Part shown: positions 1 to 11,036 of the stretch, piece by piece | Layout: each line of letters opens with the position of its first letter | Numbering within the stretch: position 1 is the first letter of the stretch | Assembly (NCBI RefSeq): GCF_932294415.1 | Contig: NC_065535.1 | Coordinates: forward strand, 8,407,001 to 8,471,000 | From: Quercus robur | Lineage: Eukaryota; Streptophyta; Magnoliopsida; Fagales; Fagaceae | Reading direction: 5' to 3' | DNA: 64,000 bases | Program-made: the position numbers and the translations under genes | The notes under the pieces: model-generated | Seen by the model: only the letters and a program-made list of their open reading frames with translations | Told to the model about the DNA's origin: nothing | Databases searched by the model: none

Positions 1-16
1 AAGACCATTGCAAAAT

Positions 17-427
17 TTATACCTTGATTTCAGCAGTGGTTCCACTTTCATTCTTTGCTACAATTTTAGCTAAGGAACCACAAAATTTAACTGTTTCCCT
101 ATTAATCACTCCCCATCGGCTTGTTAGGAATGAAATACTATGTGTAGAGTCAGTCCAGTGGTCCTTGAAGTATTTTGCAACATTGCCGTAAAACGTTGTT
201 TTATGTTGTTCATTACCATGCACAGGATCGACACTGGTATTGAGTCATGCTGCTACAAGTAGCTTGTCTTCCTCAAGACTGAAGCCGGCACCACATGATG
301 TTTTTTTCTTAGAAGTGGCAACTTCATTATCCATTGGAGAATCTTGGACTAACACAGGACTATTTTCAGATAAACCGAAAAGTTCATCCTCACTATTAAT
401 ATTTCCCCGTAAGACATCAGTGAACAA
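17..427 (-). pseudogene. Myb/trihelix-like DNA-binding protein fragment (Harbinger-accessory type), broken
   Basis: One minus-strand frame runs from about 427 to a TAA at 17-19 and is cut by a TGA at 245-247. Before the stop it reads FSLEEDKLLVAA; after it, LNTSVDPVHGNEQHKTTF, then RWGVINRETVKFCGSL and NESGTTAE. This matches the plant Myb/SANT-like domain of proteins related to PIF/Harbinger ORF1, often misnamed glutathione S-transferase T3-like. In that family the broken position is normally Trp, so TGG to TGA explains the stop. The family binds DNA; this copy is truncated at both ends and has probably lost function. Family assignment is from remembered motif shape. Confidence 0.55.
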
Positions 428-660
428 TGAATACTATCTTGAGTCCATGCTCTAAATGCTGGAATTAGAATGTAGAGCATGGACTATTAGAATTTTGTAG
501 TGTCTAATAGATTATTCGTAGTGTCTCATAGCCTAAATGCTAGAATTAGAATTTAGAATCCGTAGTGTCTCATAAATTTGCATCCAAGTAATCATTAGGT
601 AATGCAAAAGAATTGAAAAAAAAATAAATAAATAACACAACACACAACAAAGAAACACCC

Positions 661-766
661 AATAAGGACCCATCAAAGTTTAATCTTGTTGACCCTAATG
701 AAAGAAACACTGTGGGTGTACCTTTTGGGGGTTGGGTTGCTATTCGGTTTCAAGCAGATAACCCAG
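661..766 (+). pseudogene. Laccase exon fragment
   Basis: An open frame of about 35 codons reads [20 protein letters not shown] and then [14 protein letters not shown], ending in a phase-1 splice donor (CCAG then GTATGA at 766/767). This is the conserved stretch of plant laccases (multicopper oxidases of the apoplast, lignin polymerisation) just before the exon that carries the HCHxxxH copper ligands. The same exon boundary and phase are expected there. No copper-ligand exon and no other laccase exon is visible downstream before the repeats begin at about 1 kb. It is an isolated exon relic, either a decayed laccase gene or a fragment carried in by a transposon. Confidence 0.7.
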
Positions 767-1008
767 GTATGAAATAATAACACCATATATTAATGCTAAT
801 TTGGACACACATATCTATCATATTCAAGTATTCAACTAATTTTGCTGTTAAATGTTAAGGAAATATGACTTAGATGTACGCTACAGATATTTGGTAGCCA
901 CACTTAAATAACAAAATACCAAAAATAGATGTAGACACCGAAATACCGAGAATCACAGAGAAGATGGAGAACTTACCTGTACGGCAAATCGGTGAATCGG
1001 TGATAGTG

Positions 1009-1170
1009 ATACCGAGATGAACTTCCGATAGGCGATACCGAGAGAAACTTCCGATCAGCGATAGTGAGATGACTTCCGATAGGCGATACCGAGATGAATT
1101 TCCGATCAGCGAATCGACGATACCGAGATGAACTTCTGATCGGCGATACTGAGCTTGAACTGCGAATCGG
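1009..1170. repeat. Minisatellite, ~26-bp unit
   Basis: About six imperfect tandem copies of a 25-34 bp unit, each with a core like ATACCGAGATGAACTTCC followed by GATAGGCG or GATCAGCG. The unit keeps a frame open on the minus strand, which gives a short spurious ORF. Confidence 0.75.
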
Positions 1171-1500
1171 CGAGTTTAAGATGAACTGACCCGATTTGGT
1201 GTGTGAGATCACAGAACAGAGGGTAGATTGCCAAAAAAAAGGGGAAGAAATGGGGAAAAAAAACTGGTGAACCTGATTTTTTTATAAATCAGTGATGGTG
1301 GAATTCGTAAGATGGTAGAGTAAATCGGTGGTGGCTCAGATTGAACTGCGAATCGGTGACATTGAGATGAACTTCCGATTTGATGTCGCCGATTCGGAGT
1401 ATCAGATCATAGAACAGAGAGAAGAGAGCGAAAAAAAAGGGGAAAAAAGGGAAAAAACCGGTGAACTTGATTTTTATATATTAGTGATGGTAGAGAGGAA
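1156..1500. repeat. Tandem duplication (~170 bp)
   Basis: Two diverged copies (about 1156-1320 and 1335-1500) share the order GAACTGCGAATCGG, a CAGAACAGAG motif, a run of A, GGGGAA, CTGGTGAAC or CCGGTGAAC, then GATTTTT and CAGTGATGG or TAGTGATGG. The plus-strand ORF over the second copy is an Arg/Lys/Glu-rich by-product of the purine-rich repeat and is not called a gene. Confidence 0.65.
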
Positions 1501-1793
1501 CTTGAAGGGAGTATGGGAGAGAGTAAGATGGCGGTGTGAAGCTGCAAAGAGAAAAAGGGAGAAGAAAAGAGTGTGTAGGAGAGTGTAGATGTGAGGCAGA
1601 AAAGGAGTGGCTGTGAACGTGAAAGAGGGAATTATATTTTAATCGGTATCAGAGGGAAAGACAAATAAAATAATAATAAACGTAAATAGCATTTCAGTCC
1701 GTACTGTGTTAAAAATGAAGCGTACTGTAGCATGTTCCAAATTTTTAGCACATATAGCACACCTCATGAAGCTGTGTTTTTGGTGTTTGGTGT

Positions 1794-1821
1794 GTCAAAT
1801 GCCAAAAATTTGGCATTTGAC
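1794..1821. repeat. 28-bp hairpin
   Basis: Perfect 13-bp arms GTCAAATGCCAAA and TTTGGCATTTGAC separated by AA. It may be the core of a small foldback element; no flanking terminal repeats were recognised. Confidence 0.6.
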
Positions 1822-3550
1822 ATTCGATCCAAACCTACATTTGTCCTCCTAGGACACCCTCTTTTGCTTGATAACATGCTTGTTTGCCCTCTCATATGTT
1901 TAGCATGCTTTGCTTTCCCCCGTTTGGCTCTCTTTGTCAATATGTTCTTTGCATGCTCTCCCTACCCTCTTTATTTCTTCATTTGCTTGTCAGCTGGCTT
2001 GTTTCCTTGTTTCTCGCATGTACACACATGGAGCAAGAACGCTTGGAGCGAGGGCCTGACCTCCTAGGTGTGAGCAAAAAAGGCAAAGATGCAAGCAAGA
2101 AGATGCAAGCCCACAAAGGGGCAATGTTCAGTAGATTAGGGGGCCTAGCCCTTGCAGAGTGGTTTTCTCTTTCTCTCTCTAAGCCTCTTCTTTAGAGCGT
2201 GTATTAAGGTCCCCCTCCGTGTACCCCCTTTTATTTTCTTGCTCTTTGCTTGGGTGCATTCCCTGGGTATGGCAATGTCTGTTTTACATTTTCTGTACCT
2301 TACTGGGCCATACCCTTGGAATGTTGGTAATGTCTGTTTTACTTTTCTGCTATGTGTGATAGCGTTGTGCATGATGTATATGTGTATGATGTATATGTGT
2401 TTACATATATGTGTGTGTGTGTGTGCCTATGCGCGTGCATGTGTGTGTGTGTATGTGCGCGCCTACGTGTGTGTGGGTATTGTGCACATTGTATGATGGA
2501 TTTTCGTGATTATGCAAGTGACCCTCATTGATCATGAGTGCTCTTGACCTTGTAGTGTGTGTATGCATTCAAGGCGATTGCTGTAGGTGCATATTTATGC
2601 TAGATTGTGTGCACGATCATCGCTGTGTGATTGTCTTGATCCATGTCACCAAGTGACATTGGTTTCCCCATGTATGTGACACGCATCAACATACTTGATG
2701 CTTTGAAGGGCTTTGGCTTGTCACAGTACAAGTATGTCGATACGTGCTGTATACACAGACGCGAAACCCTACCGGTGTGCCATAGTGCGCCAAACGCGAA
2801 ATTCTATCGGATTTTTGCTGTGAAAATGGGGTATCCCCATTGCCGTATTCTCATGTCGAAAGCTTGGTGAATATAGCATCTGAGGCGAAACATTGCCATA
2901 TTTCTGCCACAAAAATAAGGCGAAACGCTGTCGAATTTTCACCGTGGAAATTTGGCAACAATTCCAAACACACTTGGAAAGCATTGATCAAGACCATACC
3001 CATTCTGAAACCAAATCTCAAAGCCCAATACATTTAAATCCCTGAAAGCTAATGCCAATAGCTCGTTTTCAACTACCAATGTCTTTAAATTATGATTTTA
3101 TCAAAACAAATGACTGTTTACGAACAAGCATTGTAGGGTGCCTAACACATTTTTCACACGTAACTAGACTTCCGAACACAAGAATCAAAATTTTTTACTC
3201 ATCCATATTAGATTAGGAAAAATGCCATTTTTCTTAACCTAGGATCGGTAATAAAATCAAATAGAATCAGGTGACCAATCACACCTTAGAAAAACCCAAT
3301 GATTGGTGTCAATTTCACTTACCTTTGGTAATTTCCTTAAAATCGCCTTAGATTCCAACCATACACCCGAGGTACGACACACCTCCATATTTCTTACACT
3401 GAGAGAGGCGCGCGAGCGTCACCGCAATGGGTGGTTGAGCAGCTACGAGACGTCAATAGGGTTGTTTAACTTTTTTTTTTTTTTTTTTTTTAACTTGTTT
3501 TTCTAATTTTTTAAATTAAAAAAAAAAACATATAATTGCTTTGAAGAAGT
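1822..3550. other. Non-coding repeat-derived region
   Basis: No gene recognised. A (TG)n-rich microsatellite lies at about 2385-2480. Between 2760 and 2960 a degenerate motif recurs about every 130 bp (GCGAAA, then TATCGGATTTTTGCTGTG or TGTCGAATTTTCACCGTG). A T-run of about 22 lies at 3471-3492. Open frames here are low-complexity or broken. Confidence 0.5.
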
Positions 3551-3553
3551 GGG

Positions 3554-3846
3554 TTAATGGGAGAGTGATCCTATTTTGTAGGAAATGCTTTAAATAAGAG
3601 TTAGAAATATATTTTTACAGTGTTATCCTCGAATTTTGCCCCTACTTAAACGTAGGCTGTAGGGGCATTTTAGAACAAAAAAAAAATGTCTAGTCCAAAC
3701 AGGAGAAGAGTGATCTTATTTTGTAGGAAATGTTCTAAGTAAGAGTTAAAAATATATTCTTACAGTGTTATCCTCAAATTTTGCCCCTACTTAAACGTAG
3801 GTTGTAGGGGTATTTTTGAACAAAAAAAAATGTCTGGTCCAAAGGG
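3554..3846. repeat. Tandem duplication (~148 bp)
   Basis: Two copies (about 3554-3701 and 3704-3846) share the blocks GAGTGATC, TATTTTGTAGGAAATG, TTACAGTGTTATCCTC and TTTTGCCCCTACTTAAACGT, each ending in an A-run followed by TGTCTAGTCC or TGTCTGGTCC. No coding signal. Confidence 0.8.
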
Positions 3847-4890
3847 GGAAGCCCCCTTAAATAGTAGTGTAAATAATAATTTAAAAAATAAGAAGAATTA
3901 CACAACAATTAATGATTTGTGTGAATAAATTCACTCCAAATTACATCGATTTGATAAATTTCAAGACTAATATAGATTTGATAAATGAAAATTAATGCAA
4001 GCTTGAAAAATATGATCACTAAAAAAAACCATTGGAAAGTATGATTATTGAAAAATTTAAAAATATTACCATTGGGAGATTTAAAAATATAGTTATTGGG
4101 AATTAGAAAAATATAATAGTTGGGAATGAATAGAGAAATATTAAAGAAAGAATAAAGTAGAAATAAATAAATTTCTTAGCCCAACAAAGTCGTCAAAAAA
4201 TAAAATAAAAACCATCCAACCCGATATACTCAGTTACAGTAATACTTAGTGTATCACACTATCACTAAGACTCTACCTTGGCGGTACACCTCAATAAGAC
4301 TCCTACCAAATCGGAATCCTAATAGCTTGGCAATACTTTGGTCTTTTAAATTAAAGATAGAACTGGGTTCTTAAATAGTGATATTTGTTTTCTTGCATAC
4401 CGTGCGGCAATCTTTCCTTCTATTCCCAATGTTTTTCAAATCCGTGATTATCAAGGTACCTATCGCACAAAATTTTGATATTTACGGTTTATTTTCAATA
4501 TGTCTTTTAAAGTTCCATGCTTTTCTTTTGGATTATGCGCAAACAGGTTTATATATTAAAATTTTAAATATGCGAAGCTACAGTTTATAAACTTTATATA
4601 TACTTCTCAAACAATGGAAAAAAGGGCTAATTGTTCCTTCTTTTACCTAAATATTCAGTAGTCTAATTTGTTTGTACAATTGCAATCTTTATTGTAATTA
4701 GTAACATTACGTTATTATTTTGGTTTATAGATCAATATACTTCTTAGGAACTGAATGCTAATATATAATCAGTTTTCAAGTCAGTCTTCATTTGTGGTTA
4801 TTATTGGGTTGCAGTGTTTGAAAATTAAACCAAAATTCACTTACATTTTTTATATTTTTTTTGTCCTCGGAGAATTTTCTTTTTGGAAAA

Positions 4891-4985
4891 TTTCAGTAGA
4901 TTGTGTTTCTTTAACTATAGATACATCCCTTGGATTGTATCATGTGTATGGCTTTAGTTCTTATTCGGTCTTGTTTGATTTAAGT
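4891..4985. repeat. Direct repeat flanking the F-box gene (second copy ~6401-6485)
   Basis: Both copies contain TTGTGTTTCTTTA, then TATAGAT, TATGGCTTT and ATTCGGTCTTGTTTG in the same order and spacing, roughly 80% alike by eye. One lies just upstream and one just downstream of the F-box gene. That arrangement could come from duplication of the gene block or from chance retention of a dispersed repeat. Confidence 0.6.
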
Positions 4986-5067
4986 GATTTTTAATTTCAC
5001 TATAAGGTTTCAAGTTTGTATATATAAACAAAAATTCGTATTTCCTCATTAATAGGCAGTCAGGTTG

Positions 5068-6255
5068 ATGACGATGGGGGCAAATTCCAAAGAAAAGAAA
5101 AAACAGAAATTGGACACACAGGTTGGATTTGAAGATCTATGTCCGGAGCTTGTAGAAAAAATCCTCTCTCATATCCCCTTAAAACCTCGCACAAGATTGA
5201 AGTGTGTATCAAAGACTTGGTGTGATTTAATAACCTATATTCGCCACTCCAGCTCCTTCAAATCTTCCTTAAGCATAGTTTATGATCGTAGGAGACAAGA
5301 CAGAATGGGTGAAACCAGTTTCATCACATTTGAAGACCAAGGGGGAGTGACTTGGGGACAAACCTCACTCTCACTCGGTCACACATTCCATGGTGGCTTC
5401 TTGCTCGATTCTTGCAATGGCTTGCTCCTATATTCGGCGATAGATAAAGAACATGTTACAAAGGATGGAGAGGCTTGTACAAAGTTTGTTGTTTCAAACC
5501 CTGTTCTTAACCAATGTCTTGAAATTCCTTTCCATCAGAGATGGCACTGTTTTATTTTTGCAGCTTTTGTCTTTGATGGGTCACAAAAACACTTCAAGGT
5601 GATACATTACTCAACGTACAGATTAAATCATTCCTGCAAAGTAATCAAATGCTACATATTTTCATCTGAAACAATGGAATGGAAAGAACATGAAGCAAGA
5701 GTTTTAAACTCCTCGTTTTCATGTGCTATTGGTACTTGCAGTTATGCTTCACTTTACTGGAAGGGAAAGCTCTACAGCATATGGGGCTAAAGCATGCTAG
5801 TTTATAATGTTGAAAAGGGTTTCTTTACTCTCGTGTCATTACCAAGAATAGGGCAACGGTCTTGGAATCAAGTATTATTGTGGGAGTTCGAAGGTCGACT
5901 ACAATATTGTCGGTCAGGATTTAGAGGATTTCATATATGGACTTACAAAGACTTAAACTGCAAGTGGTTGCTCAAGCAGAGTGTGACAGAGGATGAATTG
6001 AAGTTGCGAAATTGTATGTTATTTCTTGATGATGAGGAAAAGATAAGGTTCCTAAAAAGTTTATATTATATACATGTTGTTGCCTTTGATGATGACTTGC
6101 AGATCGTTTATCTTAAAATTTCAGACGCCATATTTTCTTATAGCCTAGAGACTCGACAATTAGCAAAAGTCATGTGCTCTAATCCTTCTTCATTTGACTT
6201 GCGCAAATTCGATAATTATCCATTAATCTTCAAAGCTTACCAGTTTAGGCAATAG
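5068..6255 (+). pseudogene. F-box protein (F-box/FBA type), split by one in-frame stop
   Basis: A single frame of 396 codons is interrupted only by TAA at 5788-5790, after residue 240; translation would otherwise run on to TAG at 6253-6255. The N-terminus has the F-box (about residues 22-62, with LCPELVEKILSHIPLKPR and LKCVSKTWCDLI), the motif that binds SKP1 in SCF ubiquitin ligases. The rest is an F-box-associated region (GGFLLDSCNGLLLY, FVVSNPVLNQ, and after the stop MLVYNVEKGFFTLVSLP). Length with the stop ignored is normal for the family. The first ATG after the upstream stop is at 5068; a second is at 5074. A possible splice acceptor (AATAGGCAG) just upstream hints at a 5' UTR intron. 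The truncated product would keep the F-box but lose half of the substrate-binding part, so it is probably a recent pseudogene. A sequencing error is possible. Confidence 0.85.
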
Positions 6256-7581
6256 TCTTCTTTCACGTACCAGTTAAGAGTAAGACGTCCCGTGATTTCA
6301 TTTGCTCCAAATGTATCTGTCAATATATTCTAAACTTGATCATATTTTGACATATTAAGGATTTTGTGACTCAATTCCAAAAATGTAAAAACTTCATAAT
6401 ATTGTGTTTCTTTAGCTTATAGATCTACCCTTTAGGTTATGTTTTATGGCTTTGGTTCTAATTCGGTCTTGTTTGGTTACTTTGGTAAAATTCTTACTAA
6501 AAGGAATCAATGTTTTAGTAGAAGCATTGTTTGGCTGATAAGATTACAACTTGTTGAGAAACAAATTGTACCATTATAGTGATTTTGGGGGCTTAAGACA
6601 AAAATTTGGAAGGAATTCTTATATGTTATTTAAATAGATATTTAATTTCATATGTATTCAAAGCAACTTCGATATTCTTGTTACTAAGAGGCTATTTGGT
6701 ATGACATTTTAAATAACAGTTTTCATTTTTTAAATAATATTACACATATTTCTACATATATGTATTTCCAAAAATTACAAACATGATTAGAACAACATTA
6801 CCAGGCCCTAAATTCTTGATGTTTACATGCTATTTTTACTGCTGAATGAGCAGTAATTTTGGCTCGTTTTTTAATGGGAAAAATTCTTTTTATTTGTGAT
6901 TTTTTTGTGAAATGAAAAATGGTCAGATGTGATGGGTCGGAAGTCGGAACACTTTTTAACTTCTTTATCAAAAAAGTTTTCAAATTTTGGTTTTAATAAC
7001 ACAGTTTGACCCATACCATACTAATTTTTTTAGATGGAAGCAGGCTTGAGCTCTATTGTTTATGATAGTAAATTTCCACATGGCAAGACTTGCAGGCAGC
7101 AAGTTCTTCCAGTTGTCCAAGTGATCTTGTAGTTCTAAATGTGAAAAAGCCTTTTATGTTTAACTTATCAACACGAACAGTTGATTCTGAAAATTACTAA
7201 GAAATGTTTATACAATCAATGGTCAAAAGGTATATAATAAGACTTTGCGAGTGTACTGGTAAGATGTGCATGTCATTCTCTAAAATATGTTTGAACCTCT
7301 CTTTCAAGCGCTGCTTGTACTCACACACAGTACTTGCATTTGCAAATAAACTCTACAATTGAGATAGAAACAAAGATAGCTACTAAACATAGCCTAATTA
7401 TATTAGTATTAATAGAAAACAAGAGGCTGAAAAACTAAGATGCTTTCAGTAATTTCATAAGGCTGCATCTGGTTCCGGGAAGAAGCTCCACCTAAGAGAC
7501 TCAAAATGCTCACTTAAAACTATGAACAGGCTCAAATCACATTTAATGTAGGGTACACAAACCCAACTGCGAACAATAGAA

Positions 7582-7712
7582 TTCCAAAGGGTTTATTACC
7601 TCTTCTTCTTAGGTCTCTGACCCTTCCGCCTCTCTTTCTCTCATTCTCTCATTGGAATATGAATATGAGTATTCCAAAGGGTTGATCACCTCTTCTTCTT
7701 AGGTCTCTCTCT
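7582..7712. repeat. Tandem duplication (~90-bp spacing)
   Basis: The block ATTCCAAAGGGTTTATTACC, then TCTTCTTCTTAGGTCTCT, recurs at about 7670 with GATCACC in place of TATTACC. Confidence 0.75.
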
Positions 7713-8107
7713 CTCTCACATTAAATTGTCAAGGAATCAAATTTGTGGTGCTTTGGTCTGGATTTGGACCATCCAAGCCATCTCCACCCATCTGTCGCTG
7801 AAGCTACAAACACAATTGCTTTGAGCTATTCACCTACCTTGTTTGGTTATAGCATTGAGCTATTCATGATTTTGGATTTCTACTTTGCTGACTAGATTTG
7901 GGTTTTGTTGACACAATGTTACGTTGTTTTTTAATTGAGAAATGCTACGTCTATAACAATTTTACAACATTTTTACGACATTGCTTACCTGTCACTACCA
8001 TGTCACAAAACACAACTTAAATAATCTGACTAGGAAAAGAAAACAAAGTAAAAAAAAAATCAGAATTCAAAACAAAATAAAAAGATTAATAAAACAAAAC
8101 AAACAAT

Positions 8108-8228
8108 CAGATGAAATTTAAAACACCAGCATATTTCGGTGAGGAGGGAAAGAAGGGGTTTTAGAGAGGGATGAAATTCAAAATACCAAGCATATATCTG
8201 TGAGGAGGGAAAGAAGGGGTTTTGTAGA
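8108..8228. repeat. Tandem duplication (~61 bp)
   Basis: Two copies of GATGAAATTTAAAACACC or GATGAAATTCAAAATACC, each followed by AGCATAT and then GTGAGGAGGGAAAGAAGGGG. Confidence 0.85.
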
Positions 8229-8383
8229 AGGAAGAATCTTGCTCTCACACACCAGAGATAAGGCTCGAATATTCGAATTCTTGTATCTACTATTCAAATG
8301 GATGACAATGCATAACAATTACATGATATCCTATTGAACAAATTATACTAATAGCTAATTTATGACTAGTATAAAGCATTTCA

Positions 8384-8556
8384 TGATTTTACTATAATAA
8401 TATTATGTCCACAGTATTTTCATAATAATTTTACTATAAATTATAAATAATAAGTTATTATTGGTTCTAATCTCACATTTTTACCCATTTATAACTGCTT
8501 ATTATTTATGATTTATTATAAAATTACTTTGAAAACATTATGAACATTGCATTATT
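8384..8556. mobile_element. MITE-like foldback element (same family as 54885-55045)
   Basis: The start ATTATGTCCACAGTATTTTC and the end AAAACATTATGAACAT are imperfect inverted repeats around an AT-rich core (TTATAAATAATAAGTTATTA against TTATTATTTATGATTTATTA). The layout matches the better preserved element near 54.9 kb. Non-autonomous; superfamily not determined. Confidence 0.5.
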
Positions 8557-9281
8557 TGTTATTCATTTAATAATAACCAAAACTCTTGAAGTCAAGATTA
8601 GCGGATAATATAGATGCAGTAGTAATGTAGTTCCCGCCACAAACTATAGTGCAGAGGAGGTGGAAAATCTAGAAGATGGATATGGGAGAGAAAAATGAAA
8701 TGAGTAAAGATATGTGGGTAAAGTGGACATTTAAATAGGGGCATCAAGCTTTCAAGCATGTTAGATGCCTCCTTTGTAGGGAGCCTGACTTTCAACGCTA
8801 AGGTGTTAAACAAAATACAATTTATACTCTACAGAGTACGGAAGTAGGGACTTATTAGGTCTACAATCACTTCAACTTCCCGCTTAGTCCTTGTACCTTT
8901 TCTTCTGTGAGTGCTGTTAGTTGGAAAAAAAAAAAAATACATTATTTTTAGGGGCAAACACATGGGATGGTATAACCCGTTTTTATATATCTTTTTTATA
9001 TTACATTATCCATAATGCTTGTACTGTCTTACAAACTACAGAGTACAAACTTAAGGGTTTATATTTTTCACTTTTTTTTTTAATTATTAATTTAATTATT
9101 TAATTAAAATTCCTATACTTTTATTTGTTTATTTCTTTGTGTTGCATCCTCTTCTCTCTAATTATGTATGCATAAAAAAGTCCACTTGGGTAAATTTATA
9201 TTTATCGACTTATTTTATTGTAACTTTTTTTTTTTTTTGGTAAAAACAAGTTCTGCTTACCCAAATAAACCAACAAATGAA

Positions 9282-9312
<31 letters not shown>

Positions 9313-9937
9313 GGACCATTCCAAATTCACACTAAAACACTTGCATCAATGCTTGTATAATAGAAAAAGTACTTCATTTTAGTCAACTAAACCCAAAATT
9401 TACTTACGTTAAATTATACAAAACTGTGTAAAAATACATGATTGTTATAGCAACCGTAAAAATTTACAGTCCACTATTAATTTCACAGTTAGTTTTTTTT
9501 TTATTTTTTTTTTTATAATATTTTACATATCTTGAGGATAAATGAAGAAAGTAGTCAAGTAAATAGTGACTATTGTGTGAATAAAGAGAAATAATGTAAA
9601 AAAAAATCAGGAAAAATTGATAATTAAATGAAATATAGTGTAAAATAGATAATTTGATATAATGTGTTTTTTTTTTCCTTTGATAAGATATGAAGTATTT
9701 TGAAAAATGAATATGTAAAATAGAAAAAATAAATTTTTATACTAAAGTAGATAAAAAATTTTGTACGAACATTTAAATAGAATAATTGGCTAATTTTCGA
9801 AGAGATGCTTTAAACGTATTGATCCTGCTTTCGATGCTGCTTTTTTTTTTTTTTTTTTTTTCCTTTTTTGGGCAACCTCAATGGAGAAGGATATTAGAAT
9901 TTAGAACCTACAAGAGTATAAAGGCCCGTTTGGTAGA

Positions 9938-10062
9938 GGAGTTTAAATAATGTTCTTTGTAGTTTTTAAAAATATGTGTGAGTAAAAAAGTGTGTAAAAA
10001 AACATATAATATTATTTAAAAACTGAATATATATTGTTTAAATAATCTACCAGGGTCTAGTT
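9938..10062. mobile_element. MITE copy (family also at 22738 and 25238)
   Basis: Begins GGCCCGTTTGGTAGAGGAGT, has an internal TTTAAATAAT and ends AATAATCTACCAGGGTCT, so its termini are inverted (TTTGGTAGA against TCTACCAGG). The GGCCCGTTTGGTA start is typical of hAT-like plant MITEs. No target duplication was resolved. Confidence 0.5.
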
Positions 10063-10799
10063 TTTTTATTTACTAATTTGCTACTCAGCTCGGTGGGTGG
10101 GGCAGCCCTATTAACAATTTTTTATTTCGGACTGTAAACCATATAGACTAGTAAAAAGTTGTAGCATCTAAAAATTTGGCCCAGTGGGCTTTTTTTTTGC
10201 TTAGCCATCTCAGTTCTTCCACTGCTCAAGGTTCATTACTGGCTCCGAGTTATATGAAGTTATAAACATTAGAGATGTGTAAGGTTTTGCAAGGTTATAT
10301 TTGGACTTTTGGAAGGGATCCTAACTGGACCAGTTTATTGACCAACTCAAAAACCACTCCTGATAAATAAATAAAAAATTAACTCATTAACTACACCCCA
10401 ATTAAACCCGTGATGTGACCACCATGTACTATGATGGTTACTAGACTGAGCAAAAGTCAGGTTTTAAGCTTCCAGTAAAGAGTTGGTTAAGTAGAATTAA
10501 AAAAAAAACCATAATATCCCTTCCTGACCACATTTATTTATGAAGCAAGAGTATGCAACTTGATCCAAAAACAATTGGTTAATAATGTTTCTTATAGGTC
10601 TTTAAATATATATATATATATATATTTTTTTTATTCAGTATGAACTTTCTTCTATGCTATGTTGGATTGGCTGGAATTGAAGACATTTCAAAACTTTCGG
10701 GAATTCCAAAATTTTTTGTCGTTGGGTTGATTAAACTTATAAAATATCTTCTCAAAAATAATATATATATATATATATATATATATCTTAAAGAGAATT

Positions 10800-10887
10800 A
10801 ATATCTGCAGCAGATAAGGATGATGAGGAAATAGTTGATGAATTTGTTGAAGAGTTGAGAGAGAAGAGGGAAGGTGACATAATGTGA
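10800..10887 (+). other. Coding-like fragment, possible terminal exon
   Basis: After a good acceptor (ATCTGCAG) a short open frame reads ADKDDEEIVDEFVEELREKR and then EGDIM before TGA. The acidic, heptad-like composition looks like a coding coiled-coil tail and is unlike the AT-rich surroundings. It is too short to name, and no upstream exon was identified. It may be a relic. Confidence 0.3.
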
Positions 10888-10929
10888 AGGTGGCAGAGAA
10901 GTCCCCGAGCTTGCTGCCAACACTGTGAA

Positions 10930-11036
10930 TGAGTAGCCCAGCTAAAACCGCAACATATTGATACTAGGGATTTGGAAGAAGAATAAGAAGAGAGAATTTT
11001 GAGTAGCCCAGCTAAAACCGCAACATATTGATACTA
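10930..11036. repeat. Exact 37-bp direct repeat, 70-bp period
   Basis: TGAGTAGCCCAGCTAAAACC plus the next 17 bases occur identically at 10930-10966 and 11000-11036. Perfect identity between copies in AT-rich spacer implies a recent local duplication. Confidence 0.9.

Larger units (their letters stand above)
6256..10799. other. Intergenic, repeat-rich
   Basis: No gene found. It holds two short tandem duplications (7582-7712 and 8108-8228), two MITE-like elements (8384-8556 and 9938-10062), A- and T-runs at 9226-9238, 9283-9312 and 9841-9860, and TA runs near 10605-10625 and 10761-10785. Short open frames show no recognisable protein pattern. Confidence 0.5.

Noticed and set aside
1328..1588. 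86-codon Arg/Lys/Glu-rich frame.
   Set aside because: Lies on a tandemly duplicated purine-rich stretch; no domain pattern.
2152..2496. Cys/Val-rich frame over the TG repeat.
   Set aside because: Its composition is dictated by the (TG)n microsatellite.
6798..6983. Small minus-strand frame after the F-box gene, and similar 60-80 codon frames throughout the spacers.
   Set aside because: Lengths expected by chance in AT-rich DNA; no domain, splice or composition support.
10930..11036. CRISPR-like spaced direct repeat.
   Set aside because: Only two copies, in a plant nuclear sequence; a simple local duplication.
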